The notes: generated from the letters alone by a model not told the origin. Numbered from the stretch's first letter, positions 23,367 through 32,969 are shown. The stretch: 43,412 bases of DNA from a virus (IMGVR_UViG_3300033144_001559:1-43412), one strand, 5' to 3'. Numbers and translations: made by a program.

Positions 23367-24869
23367 CTAATCTGTCCAATCCTCTTCCTCTAAATCACCA
23401 AGGTAGTCTTCTACGCTGTAATCCTGACCATATTTCTTCTTCATCGCTCCCTCAAATGAATTTTTGATGGTAGCATAAGGAACCGTAATGAATTCGCTCC
23501 TTGTATCAGCCATCGTGTCCTTATACTTTTGACCTTCAGCTTTATCGAAATAACCCAGTGGGGCACTTGACGCTTGAACGGTAGCTAACCTTTCCTTCCT
23601 AGAAACTCCGGGTAAAAGAAGGTCAAGATAGTAGTCTTTAGATATTGCTTCGTCGGCCCACATTTTCTTTATATCAGGAAGGGGTTCGCCTTTTTGGTAT
23701 TTTGTCTTAACCGTTCTCCCTTTTTTATCCGTGTGTACTATTTCAAGTTCCCTATCGGCAATAAATCCATCCCGTATTTCTCTTACTATCTGCTTATTGT
23801 ATTTATTCCCTTCACCAACATCAAGCATCCTGCCTTGGTTGTGTGAATATCCAACGGTTACTGGCAATAGAATTGGTACATCCTGATTAATCTGTGCTAC
23901 CTTACCTTCTGTGTAGTATCCGTATTGCATTACGGCACTAGCTTTCTTTCCGTCCGGGCCTGTTATCTTATATACAGCACCAGACTCGGTGTATAGCGTT
24001 TCCGTTCCATCGAAAGCTGATCCTTCAACGTTACTAATAGCCCCTTCACGCTCCATCTCGCGAGCAGTCTTAGCCTTTTCGGTTCCTTCTCTTGGAGCCG
24101 CTGCAAGTCCGTAGCTTGTTGGGTCGGCACTCATAGCTATCGCATCTTCTACGAATGCATCAAAGCCGCCCTTATCCTTGTATTCGTGCTGTAGGTCACC
24201 GGATTCCAATCCTTTCTTTTCCCAATTGATCCTGAGAGCTTTCTCAAGCTTCTCCCTGTCAATCATTTTATCCTTACTGTAGATATACTTTTCAGTATCC
24301 CCAAGTTGCTCTCCTGTAAGTTCAGGTGGCTGATTAACCCAAGAATTATCAACTATTTTCCGATAGGTGTTATAGTCAAGATCGGTATGCCTCTCGAAGC
24401 CTGCGGATAAATCAGCGTATGCTGTTTTGTCAGTGTATTGTTCGGCTGTTGGTGTTGCGGCATAAGCTTCAAGGGCTGCTGCATTAGCCTCAGTCATATA
24501 TCTACCGTTCTCAGCGTGGTACATGCGATTAGCCTTATCGTGCTGTTCTTTAGCGGTGATTGAGTACGTTATAGTATTTTTCACCTTAGCTTGCATGTCC
24601 TTGAATTCTCTCCAAACACCCATATGTTGAGATGAATTAGCAATCTCATTAGCATGAGTCATGGCAAAATTTTCAGTCTCCCTGACCTGACGCTGAACCT
24701 CATCAATGTCTCTTGGGAAGATTCCCTTAGTGTCGTATTCGACCAGCATGTCCTGAAGCTTCTTAGCTCTCTTCTCTTTTTGCTTTATGGCTAATGCAGC
24801 AATACCGGACGTATCGAATGATTGCGCCCAGCCTGCTTTTGTTGGAGTTGTTGCTTGGATAATCCCCAT
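23367..24869 (-). CDS. Putative internal virion protein, 500 residues
   Basis: A helical, charged protein starting MGIIQATTPTKAGWAQSFD, with a long N-terminal coiled-coil region (residues about 30-170) and an acidic end (DYLGDLEEEDWTD). It lies between a small virion protein and the giant ejection protein, and it has no enzyme motif. Position and composition suggest a minor internal virion protein. No family is firmly recognised. Confidence 0.6.
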   Translation of the reverse strand: MGIIQATTPTKAGWAQSFDTSGIAALAIKQKEKRAKKLQDMLVEYDTKGIFPRDIDEVQRQVRETENFAMTHANEIANSSQHMGVWREFKDMQAKVKNTITYSITAKEQHDKANRMYHAENGRYMTEANAAALEAYAATPTAEQYTDKTAYADLSAGFERHTDLDYNTYRKIVDNSWVNQPPELTGEQLGDTEKYIYSKDKMIDREKLEKALRINWEKKGLESGDLQHEYKDKGGFDAFVEDAIAMSADPTSYGLAAAPREGTEKAKTAREMEREGAISNVEGSAFDGTETLYTESGAVYKITGPDGKKASAVMQYGYYTEGKVAQINQDVPILLPVTVGYSHNQGRMLDVGEGNKYNKQIVREIRDGFIADRELEIVHTDKKGRTVKTKYQKGEPLPDIKKMWADEAISKDYYLDLLLPGVSRKERLATVQASSAPLGYFDKAEGQKYKDTMADTRSEFITVPYATIKNSFEGAMKKKYGQDYSVEDYLGDLEEEDWTD

Positions 24870-24935
24870 AATATTCTTTATCTTTTCTTATCTATTCTAA
24901 CCGTTTCGAAACTGTTTCAATGTAACTGGCTCTGG

Positions 24936-25535
24936 CTAAGCTAATTTCTGCTCTTTTTTCCAAGCTCTATTTGCTTGTCTGTCTTCCTTGTTCCCGAATA
25001 AGTCTTCGAAAATACCACCGGGGGAGTCAGAAGCGGAGTCGAGTCCGGCGAATGTTCCGCCTGCACCCATGATATTCTGGAGTCCGCTACCGATAAGCTC
25101 ATTAACCTCGTCGCGCTTAACCATAACTTTCTCTTTATCCATCTCGTACTTAACGCCTTTTTGCTGAGTTACCACATCTCTCGCCGCAAATAATCTATCA
25201 AGGCCACTCTTTCTCTCCTCAACATCCATCGTTAACATTTGAGTGGCATCGTCGCGCTCCTGTTGCGCAATAGATGATATGAGTCCGAGTCCACCCTTAC
25301 GGTCGGCGCTTCGTGACAGTGCGGTTGCTCCTGTGCGCTTTGACTCTTGTATGAATTTCTCTTTTGAAGCACGAGGCATCCCTTCGAGTGCCCAGTATTC
25401 AGCATCCGTCATGTTCTTATACACCTCGTCGGGTATATCATACTCAGGGATTTCCGGCTTCTTCTTAACGATTCCGGCTATCGTTTGCCCTATTCCGAGC
25501 GCTGCTTGCGCTCCAGCCATTATTGCTCCTATCAT
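24936..25535 (-). CDS. Small internal virion protein, T7 gp14-like position
   Basis: A 199-residue protein beginning with a Gly/Ala-rich hydrophobic segment (MIGAIMAGAQAALGIGQTIAGI), then a YDIPDEVYKNM motif, a long helical middle and a charged end. Small virion proteins with this N-terminal layout precede the large ejection proteins in many podoviruses. A strong promoter (25559-25590) lies directly upstream. Confidence 0.6.
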   Translation of the reverse strand: MIGAIMAGAQAALGIGQTIAGIVKKKPEIPEYDIPDEVYKNMTDAEYWALEGMPRASKEKFIQESKRTGATALSRSADRKGGLGLISSIAQQERDDATQMLTMDVEERKSGLDRLFAARDVVTQQKGVKYEMDKEKVMVKRDEVNELIGSGLQNIMGAGGTFAGLDSASDSPGGIFEDLFGNKEDRQANRAWKKEQKLA

Positions 25536-25558
25536 ATCGTATATTTTTTATATTAATG

Positions 25559-25590
25559 CAAAGATAAGTAAAATTCCTGACAATTCCAAA
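25559..25590 (-). promoter_or_regulatory. Bacteroidota-type promoter for internal virion genes
   Basis: On the minus strand TTTG (25590-25587), 20 bases, TATCTTTG (25566-25559). The predicted start near 25552 gives a leader of about 17 bases. This is the best match to consensus and is nearly identical over 36 bases to the site at 13465-13496. It separates the tail protein gene from the internal virion genes. Confidence 0.82.
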
Positions 25591-25594
25591 TTTA

Positions 25595-28500
25595 TTAACC
25601 CTTACTCACCAGCACTTTGACCATTCGTATCAGAAGGTCTTCATTGGTCTGTAAGGTTAATTCAATCTGAGCATGTTTCCCCTTCATGGTATCTCCGCTT
25701 ATCAGTGGGTACGTCACGTTCGGGGTGTTAGCATCTCTCAGGAAGGGTGCATGCCATTCTTGTTCACGCTCCGTAAAGTCAGTTACGAGCAGTGTAGACG
25801 ACTGAATAGTCTGACCGTCAAGTGCATCTGTGATAATCCCAACAGCCAAAGCGTGAGTTGAATCCAGATGAATCGCAAGATAGTTCTTCAGTAGAGTCGG
25901 CTCAATGTTGCTTGCAAATTTGATTGTTGAAACCTTAGCAGTCTCACCACCAGTAACACGCTGCAAGTTCTTCGATCCAGAGTAGTTCAATTCCCATAGA
26001 TAGTCAGTGTAGATGATGAACGTCCTGTTATTCATGTACGTTGAGAATGCCGGAAGTATAATGTCGGTGAATGTCGACCAAGCGTTGTTCTTCTCGTCAA
26101 ACACAACGGTATTCCCGGTTCCAAAATAGATCATATACATATCATTCTGAACATCGTAAGCGCCGTATGTTACCAGCTCCCCAGCTTCCATACGGGTTCT
26201 GCATATATTTGAGAACCAGCCCCTCATACCGTACTTGGAAATCTCTTCGATCCCATTAGTGCTTAATCTAACAACCACACCGCGAGCCATATCCAGCCAG
26301 TAACGTCTATTCCCGATTGCTTTAAACGATCTGAAGTCCTGAATTCCGTACACACCAGCATACGGCACTGCCTCAGACAGAACCTTTTGTTGAGTATTAA
26401 GAACGCTTGATTTTCCGACCCCATCATACATCAGTGATCTATCAACGTACACCTTTGAGGTCTTATCCTCCTGAATCATAAGGAGATGATCACCCTCATT
26501 ATGTAGATGAATGATGTTTCCGAAGGACTTATTGTACTCTTCGAAGTTCACATCCGGATAGAACCTATTCAGGTTATTGATATCTGTGTTCGGGATTATC
26601 ACCTCTGAATACATCAGGGTAGCTCTCCTACGGGTTTCATCTTGATTGATAACGGCTGTAGCTCTACCTTTATCATAGTGTTCAGACTCGATAAAGTCAG
26701 AGATGTCATATCCCTCGAAAGCAATATTTGCATAGTCGGGGGCTGCTGGTAAAGCTGTGTCTCCGTAAGGCCAATCATCACGACTCTTAAGGTAGGCGTC
26801 ACCGCTGATTATAGTTGTTGATCCTTCTATAAAGTTTGCTTCAGTATATATAGACTCAGAAGCTTCAAGTTCCTTACTCGGCCTGAATATTTCAATGATT
26901 GATGTTGTAAGAAACTCAGCCGTTTCTGATCCGGTCATCCCATCAAAGGATGGAATGGCTATTGCATATCCCTCGGTAGCAGTTCCGACTTTACCGGAAT
27001 CCGCATCAATGATCTCAGCTTCATATAATTGCTGTGTCCAGTTGGTAAGCGTTAGAGCCGGGGTAGCGTGATGCTCAGTAAGTGCGCGAATCCTATCTCC
27101 CTTTTCCCATTGGTATGCAAGGTTTCCGCCTTTAGTCGTATTCCATTCTGCAATACATCCAATATCTATCCATACATTTCCATCGACAATAGCGCCGCGA
27201 GTAGCCAGTTGCATTGACTGATCGTAAACACTCGCCCTTGAGTACACGATCTTAACGGTTTCAGCCCAACTCGGCATAGCGTTGTTGATCGTAACCTGAA
27301 TTTGAGCATGTCCAGCCCCAACATACGTGTTTGGTGTTAACCCTCTCTCCCCAATCGTTTTAATGTATACTTTAGAGTCATCCTTAATCTGAGTACCATT
27401 TGTGCGACCGTATTTATCGTAATACTGAAGACCAACATTATACCAAGCCCCGCTTTTAAATGTCTTCGAGTGAGCGCCTTCTGTCAGAGTGATAGCGAAT
27501 GCATCGTTGGCTGTTGGCACAGAATCCGGTGGAATATTATTTGTACTGATATCGTGAATATCCATAAACTCATTGATCGTGGCATGCCAAAATTCTGGAG
27601 CAATGATCTTGGCGTATACATCAGCCCAAGTATCACCATATTCAGCGTAAACAGATACGTAACCAAACGCTCCCTGTATGTAATCAATCGGTACGCCCGT
27701 CATAGCCTTTCCAGCAACAGTGATCTGATCTCCGGGTGTTGGGCTTGCTTTATATTGAGCAGCCATGTATGTCTGGAAATTCCCCGCGTTATCAATACCG
27801 AATCTTGTATTACCCGGAGTAACCGTGTCGGTGTCAGTCCTTTGCGATGTTGGGTCTGCTGAATCGTTATAGATAACCTCTAAGTCATAATCAACATCTA
27901 TATCGTCAAATCCGTTCAGATTATCACCAGTGACCACTCTATTGCTTGCAAATTCAAGCGTTTGAGCTGCCTTAGGAACGTCATTGAATAGCTGATTTGA
28001 TTCATCTAATGCAATAGGATTATATAGTCCTTCATTATGGAACCTGTACGTTTGGGTGCCGCCTCCAAGGAAGGTGCCGTCAGCGTCGACTGTCTTGACC
28101 AAGAAAAAGTCATTGTCATTTCCTGATCGCGCAGCAACTTCAATCTTTTCAACAAGTCCGTTTGAATTAGCTCCACTCATAATGATATCAATCGCATTGA
28201 TAAGCCCGTCTCTACCAGACATATATGCTGGTGAGAAGTAATCATCACTGGAATAAGCTACGTTACTGATTTGAGAGAACGTAGATCGCATCTTGTTTTT
28301 AAATACAAACCTGTATTTGAACTGGAAGAACTTCCCGGTTATATTATTTGACTTATAATCTGTATCTCCAATTAACGCTAGGATAGGCTCGGATAGAGGC
28401 GCCACTTGTGCCAGTGTAAGCATATCGGCTGTGAGTGTTCCGTATGTTATATTCTGATCAAACATGCCGATCTCATTCGTTCCGTCAGTCCAGAGTATAA

Positions 28501-28867
28501 TGTCTTCAGTGATGTTAGCCGCCTTAATGATCGTTGCTGTAGTCCAAGGAAGTACCGTTGTTGTCAGTACCGTCGCTAAAACATCCGTTGCTAACGTGTA
28601 GCTATAAATCCTTCCTGTTGTGCTGTTTGAGGCGAATACATAAAGCTTATCTTCATGCTCATCCTTGAATAACCCAAGTATAGTAAACCCCAGTGTGCTC
28701 AGTCTATTAATCGATGGGAAATTAGTCAAAGAAAGAGACGCTCCATCTTGGTAGTTGGAGGTCATAATGTTCAGAGCATCAATGTATTCACCCTGTCCAA
28801 GGAACCTTGGATCGGTGTCTTTATTCATACCCTTATTAAAGAGCTTAATGTCTGGTAGTTGCGGCAT
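25595..28867 (-). CDS. Tail stabilisation / nozzle protein
   Basis: A 1090-residue, beta-rich protein starting MPQLPDIKLFNKGMNKDTDP, an opening typical of tail 'stabilisation' proteins of podoviruses (P22 gp10 or T7 gp12 class) and of crAss-like phages. Repeated short blocks such as GLFKDEHEDKLYVFASN and ARGVVVRLSTNGIEEISKYG suggest a beta-propeller-type body. The product presumably forms the tail tube end below the neck ring. The start overlaps the next upstream gene by one base. Confidence 0.75.
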   Translation of the reverse strand: MPQLPDIKLFNKGMNKDTDPRFLGQGEYIDALNIMTSNYQDGASLSLTNFPSINRLSTLGFTILGLFKDEHEDKLYVFASNSTTGRIYSYTLATDVLATVLTTTVLPWTTATIIKAANITEDIILWTDGTNEIGMFDQNITYGTLTADMLTLAQVAPLSEPILALIGDTDYKSNNITGKFFQFKYRFVFKNKMRSTFSQISNVAYSSDDYFSPAYMSGRDGLINAIDIIMSGANSNGLVEKIEVAARSGNDNDFFLVKTVDADGTFLGGGTQTYRFHNEGLYNPIALDESNQLFNDVPKAAQTLEFASNRVVTGDNLNGFDDIDVDYDLEVIYNDSADPTSQRTDTDTVTPGNTRFGIDNAGNFQTYMAAQYKASPTPGDQITVAGKAMTGVPIDYIQGAFGYVSVYAEYGDTWADVYAKIIAPEFWHATINEFMDIHDISTNNIPPDSVPTANDAFAITLTEGAHSKTFKSGAWYNVGLQYYDKYGRTNGTQIKDDSKVYIKTIGERGLTPNTYVGAGHAQIQVTINNAMPSWAETVKIVYSRASVYDQSMQLATRGAIVDGNVWIDIGCIAEWNTTKGGNLAYQWEKGDRIRALTEHHATPALTLTNWTQQLYEAEIIDADSGKVGTATEGYAIAIPSFDGMTGSETAEFLTTSIIEIFRPSKELEASESIYTEANFIEGSTTIISGDAYLKSRDDWPYGDTALPAAPDYANIAFEGYDISDFIESEHYDKGRATAVINQDETRRRATLMYSEVIIPNTDINNLNRFYPDVNFEEYNKSFGNIIHLHNEGDHLLMIQEDKTSKVYVDRSLMYDGVGKSSVLNTQQKVLSEAVPYAGVYGIQDFRSFKAIGNRRYWLDMARGVVVRLSTNGIEEISKYGMRGWFSNICRTRMEAGELVTYGAYDVQNDMYMIYFGTGNTVVFDEKNNAWSTFTDIILPAFSTYMNNRTFIIYTDYLWELNYSGSKNLQRVTGGETAKVSTIKFASNIEPTLLKNYLAIHLDSTHALAVGIITDALDGQTIQSSTLLVTDFTEREQEWHAPFLRDANTPNVTYPLISGDTMKGKHAQIELTLQTNEDLLIRMVKVLVSKG

Positions 28868-29565
28868 TATAATTTCGGGCTAAGTTTGAATCCTTTTCTC
28901 ATTGACTGTAGAGCCTCGTCTTTGGTGAAGCTACAGACTCTTGCTCTGGCTAATCTCTTCTGATTGTAGTACATCTTCTCTGCCAGCTGTTTTTCCATCA
29001 GTGGTATACCTCTTCTGCGCAGTATAGACCTCCAGTAAACAAAAGCCATCAGCGCCTCTTCAGCATATTCAGGGATTAAAGTCTCGTTATCGGTAGCCCT
29101 ACCGTCTGAAACGTACTCAAGATATACAATAGCATCAGATTCGGTAGCGGCAAATATCATTTCATTGTTCTCGCGATCAATGTCCGGCTGGTAATATCCG
29201 TTTGAGTTCTGACCTCCACCAGCTCCAAATACTCCACCATACTGATTTGCGTAGAACGATTCTTTAACAATCGTAGCGTTTGCGGCACCCAGCTTAGGAA
29301 TATCTCTTGCGGCTCCGAGAGGATGAAGTTTTCCATCATTACCTACAAGCCCAACAAATGAGTGACTTATAAATCCTACTGGAAGTTCGGCTCTTAGGGT
29401 GTCATTATCTACAGCAAGCAAGGTAACCTGAGTGTCACCAACTACATCCATAGTTAATTCCTTCAAGCCGCTATTGGCAATCTGCATGTATCGAGCGTAT
29501 TCATGGGTCGTATTCTGCCCCATTTCACTCATTACGTTTCGTACTATTGTATCAAGATTGATCAT
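28867..29565 (-). CDS. Neck / tail adaptor protein
   Basis: A 232-residue protein. It opens with a helical motif (YARYMQIANSGLKELTMD) and has a beta-rich middle with a Gly-rich loop (GGVFGAGGGQNSNGYY) and a helical basic end (WRSILRRRGIPLMEKQLAEK). This pattern fits tail tubular A / head-tail adaptor proteins of podoviruses. It sits between two other connector genes and the tail nozzle. Confidence 0.6.
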   Translation of the reverse strand: MINLDTIVRNVMSEMGQNTTHEYARYMQIANSGLKELTMDVVGDTQVTLLAVDNDTLRAELPVGFISHSFVGLVGNDGKLHPLGAARDIPKLGAANATIVKESFYANQYGGVFGAGGGQNSNGYYQPDIDRENNEMIFAATESDAIVYLEYVSDGRATDNETLIPEYAEEALMAFVYWRSILRRRGIPLMEKQLAEKMYYNQKRLARARVCSFTKDEALQSMRKGFKLSPKL

Positions 29566-29571
29566 GCTCTA

Positions 29572-30186
29572 TTATTTTTGTCCGTCCTCAAGTTCATCAT
29601 GTGGCGCTTGTTGCTGAATGCCAAACATTTGGACTAATTGTTGTAGTAATTCTGCCTCAACATCTGGTGGTACCGGATAGTCGGCGTCTTCCGCGATATC
29701 CTTTGATGTGGGAATATACAGAGCTGTAACAGCCAACGCATTAGCAACATTCTTGAAGTATATCTTCCCGCCTATCAGCCAGCAATATCCCTTCGCCGTT
29801 CTCTCCATTGCGGCTCCTCCAGCTATCAATGCATTATGTCCGGGTGTAACTATAGCGTATGCATCCTCAAAATCATCTGTTGGGTTAACCTGATACAAGC
29901 CAAGTCCGTAAGGAAGATTGAGTACTGCGCTTGGGAGGGTAATGGATTCCTGTCCGGTTACCGCGTCTGCGTCTGTAGTTAGTCCAGAAGTGTACACCAT
30001 ATAGTCTTCCGCCACTGAATAGTCACCAGCCTTTACGTTTTGGAACGTGTCGAGTCTACAGCGAGCGTCTCTAAGCTGATCTAAGTGCAACATGACCTCA
30101 CGTATGTCTATAGTGCGATCGGGCTTTAAATGACCTCCTGAGACGATTCTCATGCATTGCTCTGCTATTTGTTTTTTCGTGCTCAT
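29572..30186 (-). CDS. Neck / connector protein
   Basis: A 204-residue protein. A helical N-terminal region (KKQIAEQCMRIVSGGHLKPD, then VMLHLDQLRDARCRLDTF) is followed by a beta-rich middle and an acidic helical C-terminus rich in Gln. It overlaps the upstream gene by one base and lies 6 bases before the next. Context says head-tail connector. No exact family is recognised. Confidence 0.58.
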   Translation of the reverse strand: MSTKKQIAEQCMRIVSGGHLKPDRTIDIREVMLHLDQLRDARCRLDTFQNVKAGDYSVAEDYMVYTSGLTTDADAVTGQESITLPSAVLNLPYGLGLYQVNPTDDFEDAYAIVTPGHNALIAGGAAMERTAKGYCWLIGGKIYFKNVANALAVTALYIPTSKDIAEDADYPVPPDVEAELLQQLVQMFGIQQQAPHDELEDGQK

Positions 30187-30815
30187 TATTTTTGCTGATT
30201 AAATGCCATTCCATACTGTGCTATATTCTCCATTCCGAGATTAATGCCAACGTTCGCAAGTACGAGCATAGCAATTTCAAGGAAGAGAATTTCATCGAAC
30301 CCGAAGTCTGTCGATCCTGAGTCGTCATATACTGGTCTATTACTTGCAACCGTGTAATCCCATAGCGGAGCAATGGGTGCTGCAAGGTACTCCATTTCAA
30401 CGTTTACAGTTGCCGGGGAAACCTCTAATCCATTTTCTCTTTGCACACAGCCCGGATATTCCGCTGTGGGAGGGATGATTGTACTACCGATCGCCAGCTT
30501 CCACTCGGCCTGAGTGTATTCGTTGATTGACGTTGTTCCAGTTACGTACCATCCTGAGATAAAATGTCTCATATCGGCTGGATACGTGATGATTCCTGCT
30601 GCCGGGGTTAAGGTTGTGCTGTTCTTCATGAACGGCCTCATGTCATTGAGGATTTGTTTCGATGCAAGGAATGCTGCTTCTCGCTTACTGTACGCTGCGA
30701 TTTGAGATATCTCTGCGGCAATATTGAATTCCTCCGGGGCAATCCAGCCTCGTGATTCTTTGTTCGATACAAACTGTACGAAGCGATATACCTTGTCTAC
30801 TCCTAATGCTGCCAT
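30186..30815 (-). CDS. Head-tail connector protein
   Basis: Started at ATG 30815 (MAALGVDKVYRF), one base after the upstream stop. A longer frame to 30863 would lie inside the upstream gene. The 209-residue product has a helical first third (FVQFVSNKESRGWIAPEEFN) and a beta-rich rest with a Pro-rich loop (SPATVNVEMEYLAAPIAPLW). A similar layout is common for the first adaptor bound to the portal. Family call is by context. Confidence 0.58.
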   Translation of the reverse strand: MAALGVDKVYRFVQFVSNKESRGWIAPEEFNIAAEISQIAAYSKREAAFLASKQILNDMRPFMKNSTTLTPAAGIITYPADMRHFISGWYVTGTTSINEYTQAEWKLAIGSTIIPPTAEYPGCVQRENGLEVSPATVNVEMEYLAAPIAPLWDYTVASNRPVYDDSGSTDFGFDEILFLEIAMLVLANVGINLGMENIAQYGMAFNQQK

Positions 30816-30816
30816 C

Positions 30817-31026
30817 TTATTTAAGTTTTTGTTCCATTGGTTTTTGACCGAGCTTAAGACCAATCAACACACCCTGAATTGTACCATATACGGCAATCAG
30901 AATAGTAGGTTGCATGTCACCGAATATCACTAAGTACGAACACAGCAACATATTCCAGAATGATCCTACAATGAAAATCAATCTCGTACCGCTTCGTTCT
31001 CCGTTGTCTTCGGTTAAATATCCCAT
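30817..31026 (-). CDS. Two-helix membrane protein, candidate holin
   Basis: A 69-residue protein with a charged N-terminus (MGYLTEDNGERSGTR), a first helix (LIFIVGSFWNMLLCSYLVIF), a short loop, a second helix (TILIAVYGTIQGVLIGLKL) and a basic end. This is the layout of a small class II holin. The gene overlaps its upstream neighbour by one base and the pair is served by the promoter at 31342-31373. Confidence 0.6.
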   Translation of the reverse strand: MGYLTEDNGERSGTRLIFIVGSFWNMLLCSYLVIFGDMQPTILIAVYGTIQGVLIGLKLGQKPMEQKLK

Positions 31027-31307
31027 TAGTCGTGCTTCATGTGTTCGTCAAGCTTCCCCTCGATCCTTAAAACTATATCGTATGTCATATCGACCTTCTC
31101 TTTGCTCGCCTTATCTTTTAGGGCATCATTCATTTCTTTATCGTGCCTCTCGATGTTATTTGCATTCGTTTGAATGTTGTCTTTCATTTTCTGATTCCCG
31201 GCAATAGCGCTGATTCCAAACGACATTAATGCTAAGATAACAGTAAATATAATCGACCATGCCCACTTGGGCATTCCTGATCTCGCTATTAGTTCTCCCA
31301 TAGTCAA
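31026..31307 (-). CDS. Membrane protein with coiled-coil tail
   Basis: A 93-residue protein: a membrane helix at about 15-37 (WAWSIIFTVILALMSFGI) and then a charged coiled coil (KDNIQTNANNIERHDKEMND). It could be an i-spanin or holin accessory protein. ATG codons at 31307 and 31301 are both possible. It is first in the unit behind the promoter at 31342-31373 and is followed by a candidate holin, so a lysis cassette inside the structural region is plausible. Confidence 0.6.
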   Translation of the reverse strand: MTMGELIARSGMPKWAWSIIFTVILALMSFGISAIAGNQKMKDNIQTNANNIERHDKEMNDALKDKASKEKVDMTYDIVLRIEGKLDEHMKHD

Positions 31308-31341
31308 TTTTAAGAGTGTTAGTAAAAAGTTGAATCCGTGT

Positions 31342-31373
31342 CAAAAGTACGAAAAAAAAACGAGAAAAACAAA
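31342..31373 (-). promoter_or_regulatory. Bacteroidota-type promoter sharing its -33 box with a terminator
   Basis: On the minus strand TTTG (31373-31370), 20 bases, TACTTTTG (31349-31342). The expected start is near 31335, about 28 bases before the first ATG. The -33 box is built from the last bases of the T-run of the terminator upstream. Confidence 0.75.
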
Positions 31374-31398
31374 AAAAAGGGGAACAAAATTGCTCCCC
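31371..31398 (-). terminator. Terminator after the gene at 31421-32227
   Basis: On the minus strand GGGGAGCAA pairs with TTGTTCCCC (31398-31379), one G-T pair included, and is followed by eight T residues (31378-31371). It is a standard intrinsic terminator 23 bases after the stop codon. Confidence 0.82.
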
Positions 31399-31420
31399 TC
31401 TGTAAAATAGGTGTAACCTA

Positions 31421-32227
31421 CTATGCCATAAGTGCTTCGGTCTTCTTCGCGATCTCCTTAAAGACTTCCTTTCCGTCTTCATTGGTCATTGTCCATTCAG
31501 CGAACCAAAGAACGCCGTCTTGTCCGGCGGGAATAGGTGTAATCAGATTCTTCGCATCTCCATGTTTCCAGAAGGCTCCTTTGCCACTGATCTCAAGGAC
31601 GCTGACTGAGCAGGCATCCATGATCACTTGCTGCCTCTTTGTAAGAGGATCATCAAGTCCAGCCATGAAACCTTTTGGGTCTTTACCCGCGAGGGTAACC
31701 ATGTCGTGCTTGATCTCAGCTGCGCTTCTCTTCACATTGACACCACATACCCTTGCGTAACCTCTGATCTCCTCGAAAGGCAGAGTAAATACGAGAGCCT
31801 TAGCTCTTGCTACTGACTCTTCAGATTCGAGAGCTTGTTCAGCATCTTTAGCTGGGTTCAGCTCTATAAACATAATCCGCTTCTCTGATCTCCTATGAGG
31901 ATTTTCGGCGTTATGATTTGATAGAGTAAGGAACTCAATCAGTGATGGGTTTGTGTATGCAACGATTATTGAACCGTTCTGGAATATGATTTCAGACTTA
32001 ACCACTACCAGTGGTTGTTCGTCCTTATAGATACTCGACTCGCCAACCGCATATCGGATTGTACGGGTCTTATTTGTTTTGGGATCGTAAATCTCTTCTT
32101 GATTAGGAAGCACTTTTATTGACGGGTAATGCCTGCCTGTAAGGGCGGGTTTTTGGTTGCGCTTCGTTAATTTGAAGTGTCGTGCCTTCAGCATGCTACC
32201 CAGAGGGGCATTTTCTTTTTCTCTCAT
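31421..32227 (-). CDS. Unknown protein between capsid and lysis/neck genes
   Basis: A 268-residue protein with a basic N-terminus (MLKARHFKLTKRNQK), a beta-rich middle and a helical, acidic stretch (ELNPAKDAEQALESEESVAR). It is bounded on both sides by intrinsic terminators, so it is expressed as its own unit by readthrough or an unseen promoter. The position after the capsid gene suggests a head-associated protein such as a decoration or head-closure protein, but no family is recognised. Confidence 0.55.
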   Translation of the reverse strand: MREKENAPLGSMLKARHFKLTKRNQKPALTGRHYPSIKVLPNQEEIYDPKTNKTRTIRYAVGESSIYKDEQPLVVVKSEIIFQNGSIIVAYTNPSLIEFLTLSNHNAENPHRRSEKRIMFIELNPAKDAEQALESEESVARAKALVFTLPFEEIRGYARVCGVNVKRSAAEIKHDMVTLAGKDPKGFMAGLDDPLTKRQQVIMDACSVSVLEISGKGAFWKHGDAKNLITPIPAGQDGVLWFAEWTMTNEDGKEVFKEIAKKTEALMA

Positions 32228-32246
32228 GTCTATAATATTATAAAAT

Positions 32247-32278
32247 TAAAAAAAGCAGAAGGGCCGAAGCCCCCCTGC
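32247..32278 (-). terminator. Terminator after the capsid gene
   Basis: On the minus strand GCAGGGGGGC, a TTCG tetraloop, then GCCCTTCTGC (32278-32255; ten base pairs with two G-T), followed by a T-run (32254-32247). A strong intrinsic terminator 17 bases downstream of the capsid stop, fitting high-level capsid transcripts. Confidence 0.85.
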
Positions 32279-32294
32279 GTATATAAAAAAGAAC

Positions 32295-32969
32295 CTAGTT
32301 CTTAGTAATCAGTGCAAACCTGTTTGGTGCGAATCCTTCGAATCCACGCTCAGTACGGTAGTTACACTTCAGTTCATCAATCCCATTTGTCTTTTGGGCA
32401 AGAACTGCACCACCAGTTAACCAGTGTTCCATCTCACGGCTGTATCCACCAGCTTCCTTATACCTGACTTGCAGGGAAGGGATGCTTTCGCGTGATACAG
32501 GGTCGATTTGGCTGTCACCGGGAATAACCAACGCCATTGTACGGTACTTACTGTCGGCAGAACCTACAGTCGTGTAACCTAACATTTGCGTGTAGTTAAA
32601 CGCATCGTATGGCTTCTTGTGGTAAGTATAACCAGCATAGTTGAATGAACGGAAGCCCATTGCAACAGCTTTTTCACCACTACCTTCGAAAGTACCGAAG
32701 CTGGCACCACCAGCGTCAAAGTAATCGAAGAAGTTGTCATCGATGTCAACAGATAGAGTAAGACCACACCACATGCTGTTCTCTTTCGCTCCCCTGTTCT
32801 TATCCAGAGTGATTGTAGTAGAACGGAAATCGTCTTTGTCGTAAGATACGGCATATCCGATATCGTTTCCGCCTTCTGCGAAAGTGATCAGTCCTTCAGT
32901 ACCGGACATTCCGAGTCCAGAAAGAACGGTTGCTCCAGCAGCTACTTGCTCCCCAACTAACATTTGCAT
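32295..32969 (-). CDS. Major capsid protein, C-terminal part (separate frame)
   Basis: A 224-residue open frame that continues the capsid protein. The true frame can be read back past its ATG: the sequence NQREGDTYQRFNDYAEM lies just upstream in this same frame and merges with the end of the N-terminal frame. Content (LVGEQVAAGATVLSG, KRGAKENSMWCGL-like beta stretches, GYSREMEHWLTGG) fits the second half of a HK97-type capsid protein. It probably is not translated alone; see the N-terminal part at 32957-33697. Confidence 0.72.
   Translation of the reverse strand: MQMLVGEQVAAGATVLSGLGMSGTEGLITFAEGGNDIGYAVSYDKDDFRSTTITLDKNRGAKENSMWCGLTLSVDIDDNFFDYFDAGGASFGTFEGSGEKAVAMGFRSFNYAGYTYHKKPYDAFNYTQMLGYTTVGSADSKYRTMALVIPGDSQIDPVSRESIPSLQVRYKEAGGYSREMEHWLTGGAVLAQKTNGIDELKCNYRTERGFEGFAPNRFALITKN

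Noticed and set aside
24903-24912. Perfect 10-bp palindrome GTTTCGAAAC between two virion genes
   Set aside because: Too short to separate from chance, and no second copy or promoter lies next to it.
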